Shown here piece after piece: positions 62,804 to 64,000 of a stretch of DNA of 64,000 bases. Below the pieces are notes generated by a model that saw only the letters and a program-made list of their open reading frames with translations, was not told where the DNA came from and did not search any database. Location of the stretch: assembly GCF_963663645.1 (NCBI RefSeq), contig NZ_OY760503.1:1121501-1185500 (forward strand), read 5' to 3'. Origin of the DNA: an uncultured Trichococcus sp. Its GTDB lineage: Bacteria > Bacillota > Bacilli > Lactobacillales > Aerococcaceae. How positions within the stretch are numbered: position 1 is the first letter of the stretch; the number at the start of each line of letters is the position of its first letter. The position numbers and the translations under genes were made by a program.

Positions 62804-64000
62804 TGGAGCTATTGCAAGAACTGTTTCATGTGAAAGAGAAAGGCAGTTCCTTACGAACCGAAATGATGGCGAGCGCTACTTCATTCTTCTCGATTGTGTA
62901 CATTGTGGCCGTCAATGCGCTGATTTTGTCTCAAGCCGGCATGGATTATAATTCTGTTGTGATTGCGACGATACTGACGACCGCCATCAGCAACATCCTG
63001 ATGGGACTGTATGCCAATTCCCCTTTGATACTGGCTCCCGGAATGAGCGATAATGCGTTCTTCACCTACATTTTGGTCGGCGCCTTCGCTTTTACTTGGC
63101 AAGAAAGCTTGTCGATCATCTTTATCGTCGGCTTGCTCTTCTTCCTGTTGACGCATTTCAATGTGGTCAATCAACTCCTCCGCTCCATCCCGGTGACCTT
63201 GATCAAAGGGATGAGTGCGGGAGTCGGCTTCTTCCTGATCTTCCTTGGCTTGAAGAATGGCGGTATCATCGTATCATCAGAGGGTACGATTGTGGCACTG
63301 AATAATATTTTTCAACCGGTGCCGTTGACGCTGTTGGCAACACTGCTGATCGGATTGATTTTGTTCGTCAGAAATGTAAAAGGCAACTTTTTATGGACGA
63401 TCATTTTCGGTGTTCTCATTTCCATTGCTTTAGGGGTAACGGACATCGGTTCCTTTTCCTATTCCTTTATCGATTTGGGTTCCTTGGAGCCGTTCATCTT
63501 GCAGCTTGATTTTTCGGGTATTCTGTCGATGGACTATTGGGTTGCCGTATTTTCGCTCTTGATTTTGGTCGTTTTCCAAAATTTAGGGACACAGGTCAGC
63601 TTTTTGACATCCGAACAACCCAAAGTGCTGAAACGAACGCTTAAATCAAACGCATTGTCAGTGATGATTGCAGGTCTGTTGGGATGCAGCTCCACCTGCA
63701 CAAGTGCGGAAGGCGCAACGGGCATAGCGGTGGGCGGCAGGAGCGGATTGACATCCTTTATGGTAGGCGTTTATTTTCTGTTCACCATTGCGTTGATTCC
63801 CTTCATTGCCCTTATTCCGCTGGCAGTCATCTCGGCTCTGCTCATTATTGTCGGCTCATTGTTGGCTGCCAACAATCTGAAAGGCATCAATTTTGATGAT
63901 TTCACGGACTATTTCCCGGCTATCCTAATGGTGCTGATGATGGTGTTGACGTTCAACATCGCGGATGGCATCGGTTGGGGATTTATTCTGTACACCTTCA
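62800..64000 (+). CDS. Purine permease of the AzgA/PbuG type, cut by the window end
   Basis: The frame is open from ATG 62800 (or ATG 62803) to the window end, about 400 residues without a stop, so the C-terminus is missing; the family is usually 430-450 aa. SATSFFSIVYIVAVNALILSQAG-like start, APGMSDNAFF and GVTTGIAVGG-like GATGIAVGGRSGLTSF match hypoxanthine/guanine/adenine permeases of the nucleobase-cation symporter-2-like AzgA group. It overlaps the previous gene by four bases. In this operon it would import, or return, the free purine bases that DeoD releases. Confidence 0.88.
   Translation, partial: MMELLQELFHVKEKGSSLRTEMMASATSFFSIVYIVAVNALILSQAGMDYNSVVIATILTTAISNILMGLYANSPLILAPGMSDNAFFTYILVGAFAFTWQESLSIIFIVGLLFFLLTHFNVVNQLLRSIPVTLIKGMSAGVGFFLIFLGLKNGGIIVSSEGTIVALNNIFQPVPLTLLATLLIGLILFVRNVKGNFLWTIIFGVLISIALGVTDIGSFSYSFIDLGSLEPFILQLDFSGILSMDYWVAVFSLLILVVFQNLGTQVSFLTSEQPKVLKRTLKSNALSVMIAGLLGCSSTCTSAEGATGIAVGGRSGLTSFMVGVYFLFTIALIPFIALIPLAVISALLIIVGSLLAANNLKGINFDDFTDYFPAILMVLMMVLTFNIADGIGWGFILYTF

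Overview
The window looks like chromosomal DNA of a low-to-moderate GC Gram-positive, fermentative Lactobacillales member. Carnobacteriaceae close to Trichococcus is my best guess. This is inferred from gene content (LacD, a maltose phosphorylase operon divergent from a maltose PTS gene, Bce-type peptide resistance, many sugar PTS and glycosidase genes, cre boxes) and not from any rRNA gene. No rRNA, tRNA or CRISPR array was seen.

Layout. 1-0.7 kb: end of lacD. 1-5.5 kb: BceRS-BceAB antimicrobial-peptide sensing and resistance module, with a BceR-type box before the transporter and a one-base frameshift at the start of bceB, followed by a 52-bp-period hairpin array. 5.8-13.6 kb: maltose locus, with malT and an endonuclease/phosphatase-family gene leftward and malP-pgmB-galM-malR rightward from two face-to-face operators. 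14-20.1 kb: one operon with a PRD regulator, galactitol-type PTS EIIA/EIIB/EIIC, a PfkB kinase, a class II aldolase and a small membrane protein. 20.2-28.3 kb: accessory and redox island (LysR remnant, esterase, F420-type reductase, two tandem IS630 elements, GST, YccF, NmrA-type reductase, HxlR regulator, a MITE-like element). 28.4-32.4 kb: sucrose-type PTS, GH32 hydrolase and LacI regulator. 32.6-34.8 kb: decayed second yccF, second pgmB and an IS200-type element. 35.1-50.6 kb: glycoside-use locus (GH2, GH43, GH3, GPH symporter, AraC regulator, GH78, second GH3, esterase). 50.9-55.3 kb: histidine phosphatase, MFS transporter behind a MerR-type promoter, small Fe-S protein, purple-acid-phosphatase-like lipoprotein. 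55.4-64 kb: nucleoside salvage (deoD, Crp-family regulator, deoB, BMP lipoprotein, two-domain ATPase, two permeases, purine permease cut by the window end).

How it fits together. Most of the window imports and splits sugars. The maltose and sucrose loci have well-formed LacI-type operators overlapping good promoters, and several units carry cre-like sites for CcpA. The 35-50 kb glycosidases lack signal peptides, so they should act in the cytoplasm on small glycosides, probably brought in by the GPH symporter. A 13-base motif is shared upstream of three of its transcription units, which makes it a candidate target of the resident AraC regulator. The nucleoside locus should import nucleosides, phosphorolyse them (DeoD) and convert pentose-1-phosphate to pentose-5-phosphate (DeoB); it carries a perfect CRP-like palindrome next to a Crp-family gene.

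The most unusual material is in the repeats: a 52-bp tandem hairpin array, two blocks of three 51-bp-period hairpins flanking the esterase gene, and a GC-rich modular repeat family, two long copies of which lie in inverted orientation about 8 kb apart.
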